A DNA stretch of 64,000 nucleotides from contig CAYMDP010000005.1 of the NCBI GenBank assembly GCA_964389375.1, positions 31,169 through 95,168 on the forward strand, given 5' to 3'. The translations under genes were made by a program, and so were the position numbers. Positions within the stretch are counted from its first letter, which is position 1; the number at the start of each line of letters is the position of its first letter. This stretch comes from CAYMDP01 sp964389375 (GTDB taxonomy: Bacteria; Bdellovibrionota; Bdellovibrionia; Bdellovibrionales; UBA1609). The notes under the pieces were generated by a model. That model did no database searches, had not been told where the DNA came from, and saw nothing but the letters and a program-made list of their open reading frames with translations. Positions 32,663 to 40,794 of this stretch are shown piece after piece.

Positions 32663-34346
32663 TGGACCTGCAGATCTGAATCAGTTGAATGAAACCGTCT
32701 CTGAGCTGAAGAGCTTTTCATTCTTCAGTGGATTTCCTGAAGAACTCCTCACCTCCTTTGCAGAAATGGTACAAAAGGTTCAATTCGATAAAGGTCATTT
32801 GCTTTTACAGCAGGGCGAAAAAAACGAATCTCTTTATTTTTTACGAGAGGGAAAGCTCTCTGTAGAGGTCGACGGCGAAATGGTGTCCGAACTGACTGTC
32901 CCGGGCGAAGTTGTCGGCGAGATGAGTCTGATCAGCCGCAGAGCCGTCACAGCAAGTGTCAGAGCTCAGACCGAGGTTTCGGTTTTCCAGGTCAGCGAAA
33001 GTCAACTGGCACATCGGCCCGAAGATGAGCGGAATCGCTTTCAGCATCTTCTTTATCGGGTCTATGCAAGTGTTCTGGCTGGTAGACTGAGTCGAACAAA
33101 TGATAAGGCCAAACGCTTTGAAATTGCCAATAGGCAACTTGAGGCCGCTCACGAATCCTTAAGACTAATGAATGAGAATCTTCAAACTGAGATCGGAAGA
33201 CGTTCACAAGAATTGGTGCAAAAGGTTTTTAAATTGACCGAAACGCACCTTCAGCCGGCACAAAGTACTTTGTCTCGATGGGCCCAGAGCTCTGGAATTG
33301 CCATCGATTCGGCGGAAGTCCATAAACTTTTGCGTTCTATTAGTGAAGTCGTGGATTTCTTAAAGCCAGTGGCAGAGTTTGGACAAAAGGGGAGAGCCTT
33401 AGAGTCTAGGAAGGTCCTTTTGTTTGATACCAATAAAAAACAGCAGACCGTGGCCCGATTGGCCCTGGGCGGAACAGGAGTGGACTTGACCATGGCCTCT
33501 TCTGTTGAAGAGCTTGAGACGGCCTTAAATCAAACGGAATTCGATCTTATTTTTTGTGATGCCGAAGTCAAAGAAGCCGTTGAAAAGGCGATCGCGCTAA
33601 AACCTAAGGTCCCACTCGCGTTAATTGTAAATTTAGATATGAATTTCTACCTTGAGACCATCAAAAGTTTTCCGAGCCAATCATTTTTTGTATCCCGAGA
33701 TGTCGATAACCGACTTTTTACGATTAAGAATATTTCGACCACCGTCGCAAAAATTTTGAACCGCGATTATTTCGGAATGGAAAAATATCTTTCTTGGGGT
33801 GCGAACATTTCCGAACGCCCGGTTAAAGAGTCCGGCTGTCGCCTTGAATTAATTGAACAAATGAAAGAGTACTTTAAGGGACTAGGAATTCGCTCGAGCT
33901 TCTTGGATCGAATTCATACGGTCACAGAAGAGCTTTTAATGAACGCAATTTATGATGCTCCAATGGATAAGAAGACGGGACGCTCTTTATACAACCATCT
34001 TCCACGGACCGAAAAAGTAAGCCTAGCTCCAGAGCATCAGTCGACTTTGCGTTTTGGAACAGACGGCGTTTTATTGGCCGTCTCGGTCAAGGACCCTTTT
34101 GGGGGCTTAAAGAAAGAAATTATCACGAATTATCTAGAAAGTTGTTATTCAGGCCGTGCCGGCGAGTTGAACAAGGAAAAGGGCGGAGCTGGTCGTGGAC
34201 TTCATATGATTATCGAGACCAGTGACGTCACGGTTTTTAATGTCGAGCAGGGACAAAGCACAGAAGTGATTTGTTTATTTAACCTGGATAAAACCCAGGC
34301 CGAAAAAAGCCAGCCCACTTTTCACCTATTCTTAACAGGCTCATAA
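32655..34346 (+). CDS. cNMP-binding, pseudo-receiver and anti-sigma-type ATPase protein (563 aa)
   Basis: Domain order: cyclic-nucleotide binding domain (residues 20-125; P-G-E-V-V-G-E-M-S-L-I then R-A-V-T-A-S-V), a coiled coil (140-190), a receiver-like domain (about 250-345; L-L-F-D-T-N-K-K, D-L-I-F-C-D-A-E-V with an Asp at the phosphoacceptor place), and a GHKL ATPase domain similar to RsbW/SpoIIAB-type kinases (E-E-L-L-M-N-A-I-Y-D, K-D-P-F-G-G, G-G-A-G-R-G-L-H-M-I). It probably senses a nucleotide and phosphorylates or binds a partner. ATG at 32655 overlaps the FHA gene by 8 bp, so it is the last gene of the operon. Confidence 0.8.
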   Translation: MSSGPADLNQLNETVSELKSFSFFSGFPEELLTSFAEMVQKVQFDKGHLLLQQGEKNESLYFLREGKLSVEVDGEMVSELTVPGEVVGEMSLISRRAVTASVRAQTEVSVFQVSESQLAHRPEDERNRFQHLLYRVYASVLAGRLSRTNDKAKRFEIANRQLEAAHESLRLMNENLQTEIGRRSQELVQKVFKLTETHLQPAQSTLSRWAQSSGIAIDSAEVHKLLRSISEVVDFLKPVAEFGQKGRALESRKVLLFDTNKKQQTVARLALGGTGVDLTMASSVEELETALNQTEFDLIFCDAEVKEAVEKAIALKPKVPLALIVNLDMNFYLETIKSFPSQSFFVSRDVDNRLFTIKNISTTVAKILNRDYFGMEKYLSWGANISERPVKESGCRLELIEQMKEYFKGLGIRSSFLDRIHTVTEELLMNAIYDAPMDKKTGRSLYNHLPRTEKVSLAPEHQSTLRFGTDGVLLAVSVKDPFGGLKKEIITNYLESCYSGRAGELNKEKGGAGRGLHMIIETSDVTVFNVEQGQSTEVICLFNLDKTQAEKSQPTFHLFLTGS

Positions 34347-34853
34347 ACAAGAAGCTTGAGACATCAGATCGTAGAATTCTTGATTGGCTTTGCGATCACA
34401 AAAGTAGCTTTGTGCACAGATCGGAAAAATCTTGCCGATTTGTTTTCCAGATTCATCGATAAAATTTGTCGGAGCAGAATAAGCAAGACAGAGTGGCGAA
34501 TCCGAGGGGATCGCACAGATTTGATTTGCTGAAAGCAAGCTTTGAAAAGCGCTTAAGAGCTCATCTGAAAGTGGGCAGATTTCATCGGGGCCTGAATTTT
34601 TTAAAATTCGAATTTCTTTTAAAGCCAGGTTGATTTCTCTTTGCTCAGAAAAATCCGAGTCCCCATCTTGGATCAAGACGGTTTTTGATAAAGAGGAGGC
34701 ATCCACAATCGGATCGTTTTCTCCAGCAGCTTCAGTGGTTTTTCCCGGAGGCGCGCAGTTCTGAAATGCTAAAGTGAAGCCTAAAATCAGAATCGAAAGA
34801 CCTGAAACAATTTTAAGTGCTCTGTATCGTATTGAGACATCCTGCATAGTCAT
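34341..34853 (-). CDS. Lipoprotein with F-Q-N-C lipobox (170 aa)
   Basis: Signal helix S-I-L-I-L-G-F-T-L-A-F-Q-N-C-A-P-P-G. After the lipidated cysteine there is a polar linker and a cysteine-rich second half (D-E-I-C-P, N-Q-I-C-A, P-L-C-L-A-Y, F-P-I-C-A-Q-S-Y-F-C-D, Q-A-S-C-L). Eight to nine cysteines suggest a disulfide-stabilised small domain. Similar lipobox style to the proteins at 16661 and 62235, no sequence family recognised. Convergent with the cNMP-domain gene, overlapping its stop by 6 bp. M3 at 34847 is an alternative start. Confidence 0.7.
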   Translation of the reverse strand: MTMQDVSIRYRALKIVSGLSILILGFTLAFQNCAPPGKTTEAAGENDPIVDASSLSKTVLIQDGDSDFSEQREINLALKEIRILKNSGPDEICPLSDELLSAFQSLLSANQICAIPSDSPLCLAYSAPTNFIDESGKQIGKIFPICAQSYFCDRKANQEFYDLMSQASCL

Positions 34854-34950
34854 ATCCTAACTATCCTGCAAGCTATGCCACAAGGGAAATCCAATAGCTT
34901 GGGGTTGGGCGAACAAGCCTTAGACGGCGTCAAGACTCTGGACGCTAGAA

Positions 34951-35066
34951 TGGAGCGCCGGAATTATTCATTGACCCACGAGGGGCACGGCATCCATGCC
35001 TCGCCGCCTGGTCCATCCTGGACCGCGGAGGCCCCTCGTGGGTCAATGAATAATTCCGGCGCTCCA
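34951..35066 (-). repeat. Family-B long hairpin element, copy B1
   Basis: Arms 34951-34986 and 35031-35066 pair perfectly over 36 bp, and a less perfect GCTAGA match extends them outward. The 44-bp core holds two small hairpins (GGCAT/ATGCC and GGTCCA/TGGACC). The core has a relative at 36479 and a weaker one at 56875. Located 108 bp past the stop of the GumN/TraB-like gene. The rest of the 34854-35174 spacer shows nothing else. Confidence 0.9.
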
Positions 35067-35174
35067 GATCTAGCGGCTTCGCTTTTTAAATGGGGGAGGT
35101 GAGCTTGCTCTTGCGGTAGCGGAGGCGTGGATTGTGAATAAGGGGCCCTGGGGCCATTACAATAAACGCGCGGC

Positions 35175-36263
35175 CTAGCGAGTTGCCTTTGGCCCTTGAG
35201 GTATTCGGTCTCTGTTGGCGGAAGTTGCTCTTTTGTCTAGTTGAGATTCTTTGTAACACTCTTCTTGGACCAGTCGAGCTAGGGCATTGAGGTGAAGCTG
35301 ACCTACGAATAAAATTCCATCTTGTTTTTCTTGCGCCATCCCTCGGGCAGCAGTCTGGTCTCGTTGATAACGAGCCTTAAGCGTGGCCAATTCGGTCTTA
35401 ACCCAATCTTCAACCTTGGGACGCCATGGGCTTGGAATTTTCTTACTCACACGAATGGCATTCAAGACCTTGGTGTCATATGCAAGGGGCTCATAGTCCT
35501 CATGCAATAGAATAAAACTCGCCCTAGTATCGACCATTTCTTTCAATAGAACTTGGTCCCCACTTAGTGAATTGATTAAATCCCGATAGACGTTCGAGCG
35601 GTTCTTGTCGATTTGATTTTCATTATCACCCTCAGATTCAGACTCGAAACCCCTAAGAGAAAATTTTCTAAAGTCGACAGATCCATCGGTGTATCTGTAT
35701 AGATGAGGGCCAAAGACGGCTAGCAATACTTTGTCTAGCTTATTTCTTGTTTCCAAACTTAAATAGGATCCCGATTCAAAGGCCTGTTGCCTTAGACGAA
35801 CCGCAAGATTAAAATGAGGATTGATGTTCTCCTGAAATGTCTCTACTCCAATAAAAGAAGATGAGCTTCTTGTTTGAAGAAAACGGTCGAAAAAGGGTAA
35901 ATCCTCCTCCGCATTTTTTAGGGCGATTGGACTGTCCTGCAAAATTTTGTCAAGCAAGGCATTGAGTTCGGATTCGACGAGAGGATACTGGGAGAACTGC
36001 TGAATCATTTGCCTAACATATCCCCGGGGCCCATGATTGTGACCGACGATCCAAATTTCTCGGCCATCGGGAAATTGGACCGAACGAGTCCTATCCGAGG
36101 TCGAACAGTGCTCAAGAATACAGTTTGCTAAATTGTCTTTCGCGCCTCGAATAGCACAAAATTCTGAGGCCAAAGCAAAGCCAGGAAATACCTGTGCAAA
36201 AACGAATATTAAACCTATAAAATGACAGACAGACTTCACTCTAAGCATTGATTTTATAAACAT
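35175..36263 (-). CDS. Secreted GumN/TraB-like protein (362 aa)
   Basis: Start chosen at 36263, followed by a signal peptide (F-I-G-L-I-F-V-F-A-Q-V-F-P-G-F-A-L-A). Features of the TraB/GumN/ChaN superfamily are visible: an early V-G-H-N-H, a middle F-I-G-V-E-T, a late R-D-Q-T-A-A-R-G-M-A and G-I-L-F-V-G-Q-L-H-L-N-A-L-A. Members bind haem or metal or act as proteases of small molecules; function is not settled. A TTTTGAGACAG motif is 16 bp upstream of the start. Similarity is moderate, so the family call is tentative. Confidence 0.5.
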   Translation of the reverse strand: MFIKSMLRVKSVCHFIGLIFVFAQVFPGFALASEFCAIRGAKDNLANCILEHCSTSDRTRSVQFPDGREIWIVGHNHGPRGYVRQMIQQFSQYPLVESELNALLDKILQDSPIALKNAEEDLPFFDRFLQTRSSSSFIGVETFQENINPHFNLAVRLRQQAFESGSYLSLETRNKLDKVLLAVFGPHLYRYTDGSVDFRKFSLRGFESESEGDNENQIDKNRSNVYRDLINSLSGDQVLLKEMVDTRASFILLHEDYEPLAYDTKVLNAIRVSKKIPSPWRPKVEDWVKTELATLKARYQRDQTAARGMAQEKQDGILFVGQLHLNALARLVQEECYKESQLDKRATSANRDRIPQGPKATR

Positions 36264-36278
36264 TGCAAGCCAAAGACC

Positions 36279-36288
36279 TGTCTCAAAA
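36279..36288. promoter_or_regulatory. TTTTGAGACA motif, copy 4
   Basis: TGTCTCAAAA on the plus strand, TTTTGAGACA towards the GumN/TraB-like gene, whose start is 16 bp away. Its centre is a perfect TCTCA-AAA-TGAGA dyad (36281-36293). So close to the start it could block or position transcription. Confidence 0.3.
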
Positions 36289-36478
36289 TGAGAAAATCTA
36301 GCCAATATTCAATAATTTGCAGTTGAATTCTAATTAGTGGCCGTGTGACATAAACCGCTCTACAGGTGCTCGCAAGGTAGACGTAGTGAAGCGAAAAATT
36401 GTTAGCGCACTTTCTTCCTCGAAAAAACAATAGCATTTTCGGTGTTCAGAATTTACTCCGGCGTCGGAGTGGAATAAT

Positions 36479-36530
36479 CACCGCGGTCCAGGATGGACCG
36501 GACGGCGAGCCATGGAGGGCGTGCCCCACT
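36479..36530 (-). repeat. Family-B core relic, copy B2, without arms
   Basis: GCGGTCCAGGATGGACC then GGACGGCGAGCCATGG and GGGCGTGCCCC closely match the reverse complement of the B1 core (34985-35027), but no inverted arms flank it. A separate ACTCCG/CGGAGT hairpin lies at 36455-36470. This is downstream of trmFO and points opposite to that gene. The remainder of the 36264-36556 spacer is unremarkable. Confidence 0.7.
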
Positions 36531-36556
36531 TCTGGGTTTACGGATATGATGGGAAC

Positions 36557-37891
36557 TTAGGTGAGTGAGGGGAGCCAGTCGTTTATGGCGGCTTGGGCGC
36601 GGTTTACTTTTTCTTGGCGTTTGTAGGGCTTTTGGTCGCTTCTTCGCATTCCTGCGGGGGCTTCGACATTTGGAAATAAACTTAGGTTGATATTTTTCGG
36701 CTGAAAATAATCAAGGTCTTCAGTCAGTGCATTTAACAGCGATCCAAGGGCAGAGGCTCGGGGAGGCAAACGCAATTCTTTTTGATGGCTTTGGTCGTGC
36801 AAAAATAGAGAGACTAAAAGACCTATGCAGGTGGATTCGAAATAGCCTTCGACGCCGGTGATTTGGCCGGCAAAGAAAAGTTGAGGGTCTTTTTGGCTTT
36901 GTAAAAATGGAGTGAGTTTTTTTGGGGACTGGATATAGAGGTTACGATGTACACTTCCTAATTTTAAGAACTCTGCGTTTTCAAGTCCCGGGATCATGCG
37001 AAAAACTCTTTCTTGTTCTCCGTAGGCCATCTTGGTTTGGAAGCCGACCATATTGTAGGCCGAGGCTTCAAGGTTATCTTGTCTAAGTTGTACGACGGCG
37101 TAATATTTTGCGTCGGTTTCGGGATGCCAAATGCCTTTGGGGCTCATCGGGCCAAAGCGAGGAGTTTGAATTCCTCGCTCGATCATAACTTCAATGGGCA
37201 TACAGCCTTCAAAATAAGGCGTCTTCTCGAATTCTTTGGATTCAATTTTTCTAGCTTTTTGAATCTCTTCGATCAAATGAAAGTACTGATCTTGTTCTAA
37301 GGGGCAGTTGATATAATCTTTTTGACCCTTGTGAAATCTGTCGGCTTTAAATGCGATATCAAAGTTGATCGAGTCTGTGTCGATGACTGGGGCAATCGCA
37401 TCAAAGAAATATAAAAATTCACCATCAAAATGATTCCGAATACTTTCAGCCAAGCTTTCATGGGTCAAGGGTCCGGTCGCAATGACTGCGGGCCTTGGAA
37501 GACTCTTTAAATCCGTGACGATTTCATTTGTGACTTCGATATTGGGATGATTTCTTAAGATCTTCGTAATCTCAGAGGCAAACACCTCTCGGTCCACGCC
37601 CAGAGCCATTCCAGCTGGAACCGCCGCATTTTTTGCAGCTCGTAAAATAATCGAGTCAAGCTGTTCAGCTTCCCATTTCAGCTGGCCCGGAGCGCTATAA
37701 TCCATCAGGCTTCCAAAGGAATTTGAGCACACAAGCTCCGCGAATTTCGCGGTCTTATGGGCTGGCGTCATCGTCTTATCGCGCATTTCGTAAAGTTTTA
37801 CGAAATGTCCCCTCTTTGCCAGCTGGTAGGCGCATTCGCTGCCTGCAAGGCCTGCTCCGACGATATGAATTGTTTGATTTGAGGCAGCTAT
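36557..37891 (-). CDS. trmFO: tRNA (uracil-5-)-methyltransferase, folate/FAD-dependent, with apparent AUA start (444 aa)
   Basis: TrmFO makes m5U54 in tRNA using methylene-tetrahydrofolate and FADH2. The body matches: Y-E-M-R-D-K-T-M-T-P-A-H-K-T, F-A-E-L-V-C-S-N-S, G-P-L-T-H-E-S-L, F-E-G-C-M-P-I-E-V-M, R-F-G-P-M-S-P-K-G. The FAD-binding N terminus I-H-I-V-G-A-G-L-A-G-S-E-C-A-Y-Q is encoded upstream of the first in-frame ATG. In that frame no ATG, GTG or TTG exists between a TAG at 37906 and the motif; an AGGAG 8 bases before an ATA codon (37889-37891) marks a probable non-canonical start. The gene is divergent from the DUF721 gene. Confidence 0.9.
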   Translation of the reverse strand: MAASNQTIHIVGAGLAGSECAYQLAKRGHFVKLYEMRDKTMTPAHKTAKFAELVCSNSFGSLMDYSAPGQLKWEAEQLDSIILRAAKNAAVPAGMALGVDREVFASEITKILRNHPNIEVTNEIVTDLKSLPRPAVIATGPLTHESLAESIRNHFDGEFLYFFDAIAPVIDTDSINFDIAFKADRFHKGQKDYINCPLEQDQYFHLIEEIQKARKIESKEFEKTPYFEGCMPIEVMIERGIQTPRFGPMSPKGIWHPETDAKYYAVVQLRQDNLEASAYNMVGFQTKMAYGEQERVFRMIPGLENAEFLKLGSVHRNLYIQSPKKLTPFLQSQKDPQLFFAGQITGVEGYFESTCIGLLVSLFLHDQSHQKELRLPPRASALGSLLNALTEDLDYFQPKNINLSLFPNVEAPAGMRRSDQKPYKRQEKVNRAQAAINDWLPSLT

Positions 37892-37905
37892 GGTAGAGAT
37901 CTCCT

Positions 37906-38280
37906 ATGGCAAAAAAGAAATCCGGAAGTGATCTACAATCTGTGTCTTTGGTCCTACAGAGTCTTTTGGCAAATGGCAAGTCACCACTCTCGGATCACTT
38001 CTTAAGATGGAAACTTTGGAGGCTTTGGCCCGAAGTTGTTGGCCCCGAGATGGCTAAATATGCTGAGCCCGTGGGTTTTCGCAATGGTGAGCTTTATCTC
38101 TGGGTCGAAAGTTCGGCCCGGATGCAGGACATGCGTTTTATTATTGGGGAAATTAAAGATAAATTAAATCAGTGGGGCGGAAGAGAGTGGATTCATTTTA
38201 TCCGCTTAACTTTGGATCGAAAATCCGTCCCTGGCCGCGAAGAAATGGATCCTCAATCTTCGGACTTTCTTAAAGAATAA
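37906..38280 (+). CDS. DUF721 (DciA-like) protein (124 aa)
   Basis: Small basic protein with W-K-L-W-R-L-W-P-E-V-V-G-P-E-M-A, then F-R-N-G-E-L-Y-L-W-V-E-S-S-A. These match DUF721, which includes DciA, a helicase loader in many bacteria. The family is broad, so a helicase-loading role is only suggested. The last 28 bases overlap the M23 peptidase gene on the opposite strand. Confidence 0.75.
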   Translation: MAKKKSGSDLQSVSLVLQSLLANGKSPLSDHFLRWKLWRLWPEVVGPEMAKYAEPVGFRNGELYLWVESSARMQDMRFIIGEIKDKLNQWGGREWIHFIRLTLDRKSVPGREEMDPQSSDFLKE

Positions 38281-39230
38281 AGAGTCTCGCTATTGCAGTT
38301 TTTAAGCGAAAGCTTCTCTTCAAGGCTATTCCAAGTTTTAACTACGTTGTCGGGACTAGAGTGAACGCCACCCCATAAAATTTCCCAGTGCAAATGAGGG
38401 GCTTCGACTCTTCCGGTTCCCCCGGTCAATCCAATCTGTTCGCCAATTTTTACTCTTTGGTTTCGTTTGACTAAAATCTGACTTAAGTGAAGGTAGCTCG
38501 AGTGAATTCCCTGCCCATGATCGATCACAATTATATTTCCAGCCATCGTCATACGGTCCACAAGGCGAACCACGCCCGAGCGAGCTGCAAAGACCGGGAG
38601 TGGCCTCCTGGCTCTTAGGTCTAAACCTGAGTGATAGTAGGATTCTCCAGAGGGTGGAGTCCTGGGGGCGCCAAATAAAGAGGTCACTTGAGGTTCTCGC
38701 AGTGGATAGAGCCAGCATTCGGCCTCGGGCCTAATGTCTTCTTCTAAAGCGATTGCACCCCACAGTTTATTTCTTTCAAGCTTTCTTAACACAGGATCTT
38801 TTGAAGACAATTTTTCTGCAAGCTCTGCAGAAATTTGAAGTTGGTGGGCCTGCTTCAATGGGCGTCTTTCCACTTCGATCTGCTGACTGGTCCAGCGCAA
38901 TTGGGTTCTGTCCAATCCGAGCCAATTTTTTTTGGCTTTTCTTTTGAAACCGTAAAACAGCACGGCACTCTTGGCCTCTTTGCTTGCGTATAAAGAGTTC
39001 GTGCCTAAAAAAATCTGCTCACCTGTGCTGGACAAGAAAGAATGCATCGGAAGATCCGACAATGCGGCGAAATCAAGGAATTCACCTGGCTGAATAAGAA
39101 CTAAGTCGCCGGCCCAAAAGCTTTGGGGCAAAAAATTTGAGGACAAATCAAATCGAGACTCCTCCACTAGGGAAGGGGCCGAGGTCAAAAAGATTGCGAA
39201 AAACAAAAAGGAAAGAAATAGGTATCGCAT
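38253..39230 (-). CDS. M23 family peptidase (LytM domain), secreted (325 aa)
   Basis: N-terminal signal peptide (L-F-L-S-F-L-F-F-A-I-F-L-T-S-A). The C-terminal LytM domain starts S-L-F-G-A and has Y-Y-H-S-G-L-D-L, M-A-G-N-I-I-V-I-D-H-G, S-S-Y-L-H-L-S and the catalytic A-P-H-L-H-W-E. These are the zinc ligands and active site of lysostaphin-type endopeptidases, so an active peptidoglycan-cutting enzyme is likely, with envelope division or predation as possible settings. It lies next to mlaDFE on the same strand but 12 bp after it, probably cotranscribed. Confidence 0.92.
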   Translation of the reverse strand: MRYLFLSFLFFAIFLTSAPSLVEESRFDLSSNFLPQSFWAGDLVLIQPGEFLDFAALSDLPMHSFLSSTGEQIFLGTNSLYASKEAKSAVLFYGFKRKAKKNWLGLDRTQLRWTSQQIEVERRPLKQAHQLQISAELAEKLSSKDPVLRKLERNKLWGAIALEEDIRPEAECWLYPLREPQVTSLFGAPRTPPSGESYYHSGLDLRARRPLPVFAARSGVVRLVDRMTMAGNIIVIDHGQGIHSSYLHLSQILVKRNQRVKIGEQIGLTGGTGRVEAPHLHWEILWGGVHSSPDNVVKTWNSLEEKLSLKNCNSETLYSLRKSED

Positions 39231-39241
39231 CAGCCAGAACC

Positions 39242-40060
39242 CTACTGGGAGTCGTTCTCGCTGCTTCGAATACTTTCGCGAATCATGGGTCCCAAATAGC
39301 GGTTTCGTGGCGTTTCTCCAAGCATCATCATCAATCGTTGATGAAGGCTGGGGTCATTGACTAAAGCGCCTAAGGTGCCGCGGCCTTCATCTATTTTCTT
39401 TAATATACTCGACAAATGAGTCAAGGATTGAGCGAGTTTATTCTTCTCACCTTCATTCATTGCCCCCACAAGAGACCGCGTATCCCCAAGAAGAGATTTT
39501 AGATGGCCCGAAGAGTCGACCAGATTCCTCATAAGTAATGCGCTGCGACCCTCAGAATTGATCTCTCCCAAAAGTACCCGAACCTCTTTGATGATGTCAG
39601 AAACCTGGGTCAGCTCATCGCCTTTTTGCGCAATGGCATCGAACAAGTCTGGAGATTGATCGCTTGGTAAAAGGCCATCTTTTGCAATCGCTTTTGCCTC
39701 AGGTGGACCGGGCTTAATATAGACATACTTATCTCCGAGGGCACCTTGAGTTTTAATGGAAGCAACAGAACCTTCGGTGATTTTATCTTTAAAGCTTTTG
39801 TCGATATCCAGTATTAGCTCGACTGCGGAAGAGTTGCCAAAAAAGCGAACATCCTGAATATTGCCCACAGCGATCCCTGATAGACTGACGATGCTTCCTT
39901 TATTTATGCCCTGAACATTGTCGAATTGAACCCGCAGTTGGTATCGAGAAGTTAAAAACATTCGATCTCCGCCCAGCAACAAAATTGACATCAGCAGAAT
40001 CGAAAGACCCACAAGGACAAAAACTCCGACTTTAAATTCGTTTTTTAGTGAGTATCCCAT
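39242..40060 (-). CDS. mlaD: MCE-domain lipid-transport protein MlaD (272 aa)
   Basis: Periplasmic-facing substrate carrier of the Mla phospholipid transport system. It has one N-terminal helix (V-G-V-F-V-L-V-G-L-S-I-L-L-M-S-I-L) and a single MCE domain (Q-L-R-V-Q-F-D-N-V-Q-G-I, G-I-A-V-G-N-I, I-K-T-Q-G-A-L-G-D-K-Y-V). A helical C-terminal region follows. The ATG overlaps the mlaF stop by one base (TAATG). Downstream is the M23 peptidase. Confidence 0.93.
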   Translation of the reverse strand: MGYSLKNEFKVGVFVLVGLSILLMSILLLGGDRMFLTSRYQLRVQFDNVQGINKGSIVSLSGIAVGNIQDVRFFGNSSAVELILDIDKSFKDKITEGSVASIKTQGALGDKYVYIKPGPPEAKAIAKDGLLPSDQSPDLFDAIAQKGDELTQVSDIIKEVRVLLGEINSEGRSALLMRNLVDSSGHLKSLLGDTRSLVGAMNEGEKNKLAQSLTHLSSILKKIDEGRGTLGALVNDPSLHQRLMMMLGETPRNRYLGPMIRESIRSSENDSQ

Positions 40061-40794
40061 TAGCTTCCCACCTGTCCTTCGGTAAACTTCCACAGCAAGT
40101 TATCTGGATCTTTTTTTAGATCCTCAATCAAACCGCTGATCTTTATTTTTCCATCCATTAAAAGCGCAATACGATCACAGACCGCAAAGACACTGGGCAT
40201 ATCGTGAGTGACAAAAATCGAGGTCACCCCTTTGCTTTTCATCCGAAGAATCATCTCTTGAATTTTGATCGTATTAAAAGGATCAAGCCCCGCGGTGGGT
40301 TCGTCATAAAGAACCACATCAGGTTTTAAAATGATCGCTCTCGCCAGACCCACGCGCTTTTGCATTCCGCCAGAGAGTTGGCCTGGATATTTTTCTGAGG
40401 CTTCTTGAAGTCCGAACTCGGCCAATTGCTCAAAAATTCGTTTTTTGATTTCTTCTTCAGAAAGCTCGGTATGTTCTCTTAGAGGGTAAGCCAGATTTTC
40501 AAATACGGACATCGAGTCAAAAAGCGCTCCATTCTGAAAAACATAAGCCACTTTCTTGCGGACCGAGACGAGTTGTTCTTCCGAGTAGCCGCAGATTTGA
40601 TTGTTCTCGATCCAAATTTCTCCACTGTCGGGTTTCTCGAGTCCAATAAGACTTCTTAAGATCACGGATTTTCCGACACCAGAACCACCAATTAAAGCAA
40701 GACACTCACCCTTTGGCACCTGAAAGGTGACATCTTGGTGAACCTGTCGTCCCGAGAAGGACTTTTTAAAACCCTTTACCTTTATGACATCCAT
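40060..40794 (-). CDS. mlaF: ABC transporter ATPase MlaF (244 aa)
   Basis: ATPase of the Mla lipid importer. Walker A G-G-S-G-V-G-K-S, Q-loop, signature L-S-G-G-M-Q-K-R-V-G-L, Walker B V-V-L-Y-D-E-P-T-A-G-L-D and H-loop V-T-H-D. The L-S-G-G-M-Q-K-R variation is the usual MlaF form. Overlaps mlaE by 13 bp and mlaD by 1, so translation is coupled. Confidence 0.97.
   Translation of the reverse strand: MDVIKVKGFKKSFSGRQVHQDVTFQVPKGECLALIGGSGVGKSVILRSLIGLEKPDSGEIWIENNQICGYSEEQLVSVRKKVAYVFQNGALFDSMSVFENLAYPLREHTELSEEEIKKRIFEQLAEFGLQEASEKYPGQLSGGMQKRVGLARAIILKPDVVLYDEPTAGLDPFNTIKIQEMILRMKSKGVTSIFVTHDMPSVFAVCDRIALLMDGKIKISGLIEDLKKDPDNLLWKFTEGQVGS

Noticed and set aside
27677..34346. Naming the operon a Zorya defence system
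   Set aside because: The MotA/B-like parts are similar, but the ZorC/ZorD or ZorE genes are absent and the partners differ, so only an analogy is stated.
34875..35102. 75-aa ORF across hairpin B1
   Set aside because: Contained in the inverted arms and core, no supporting start signals.
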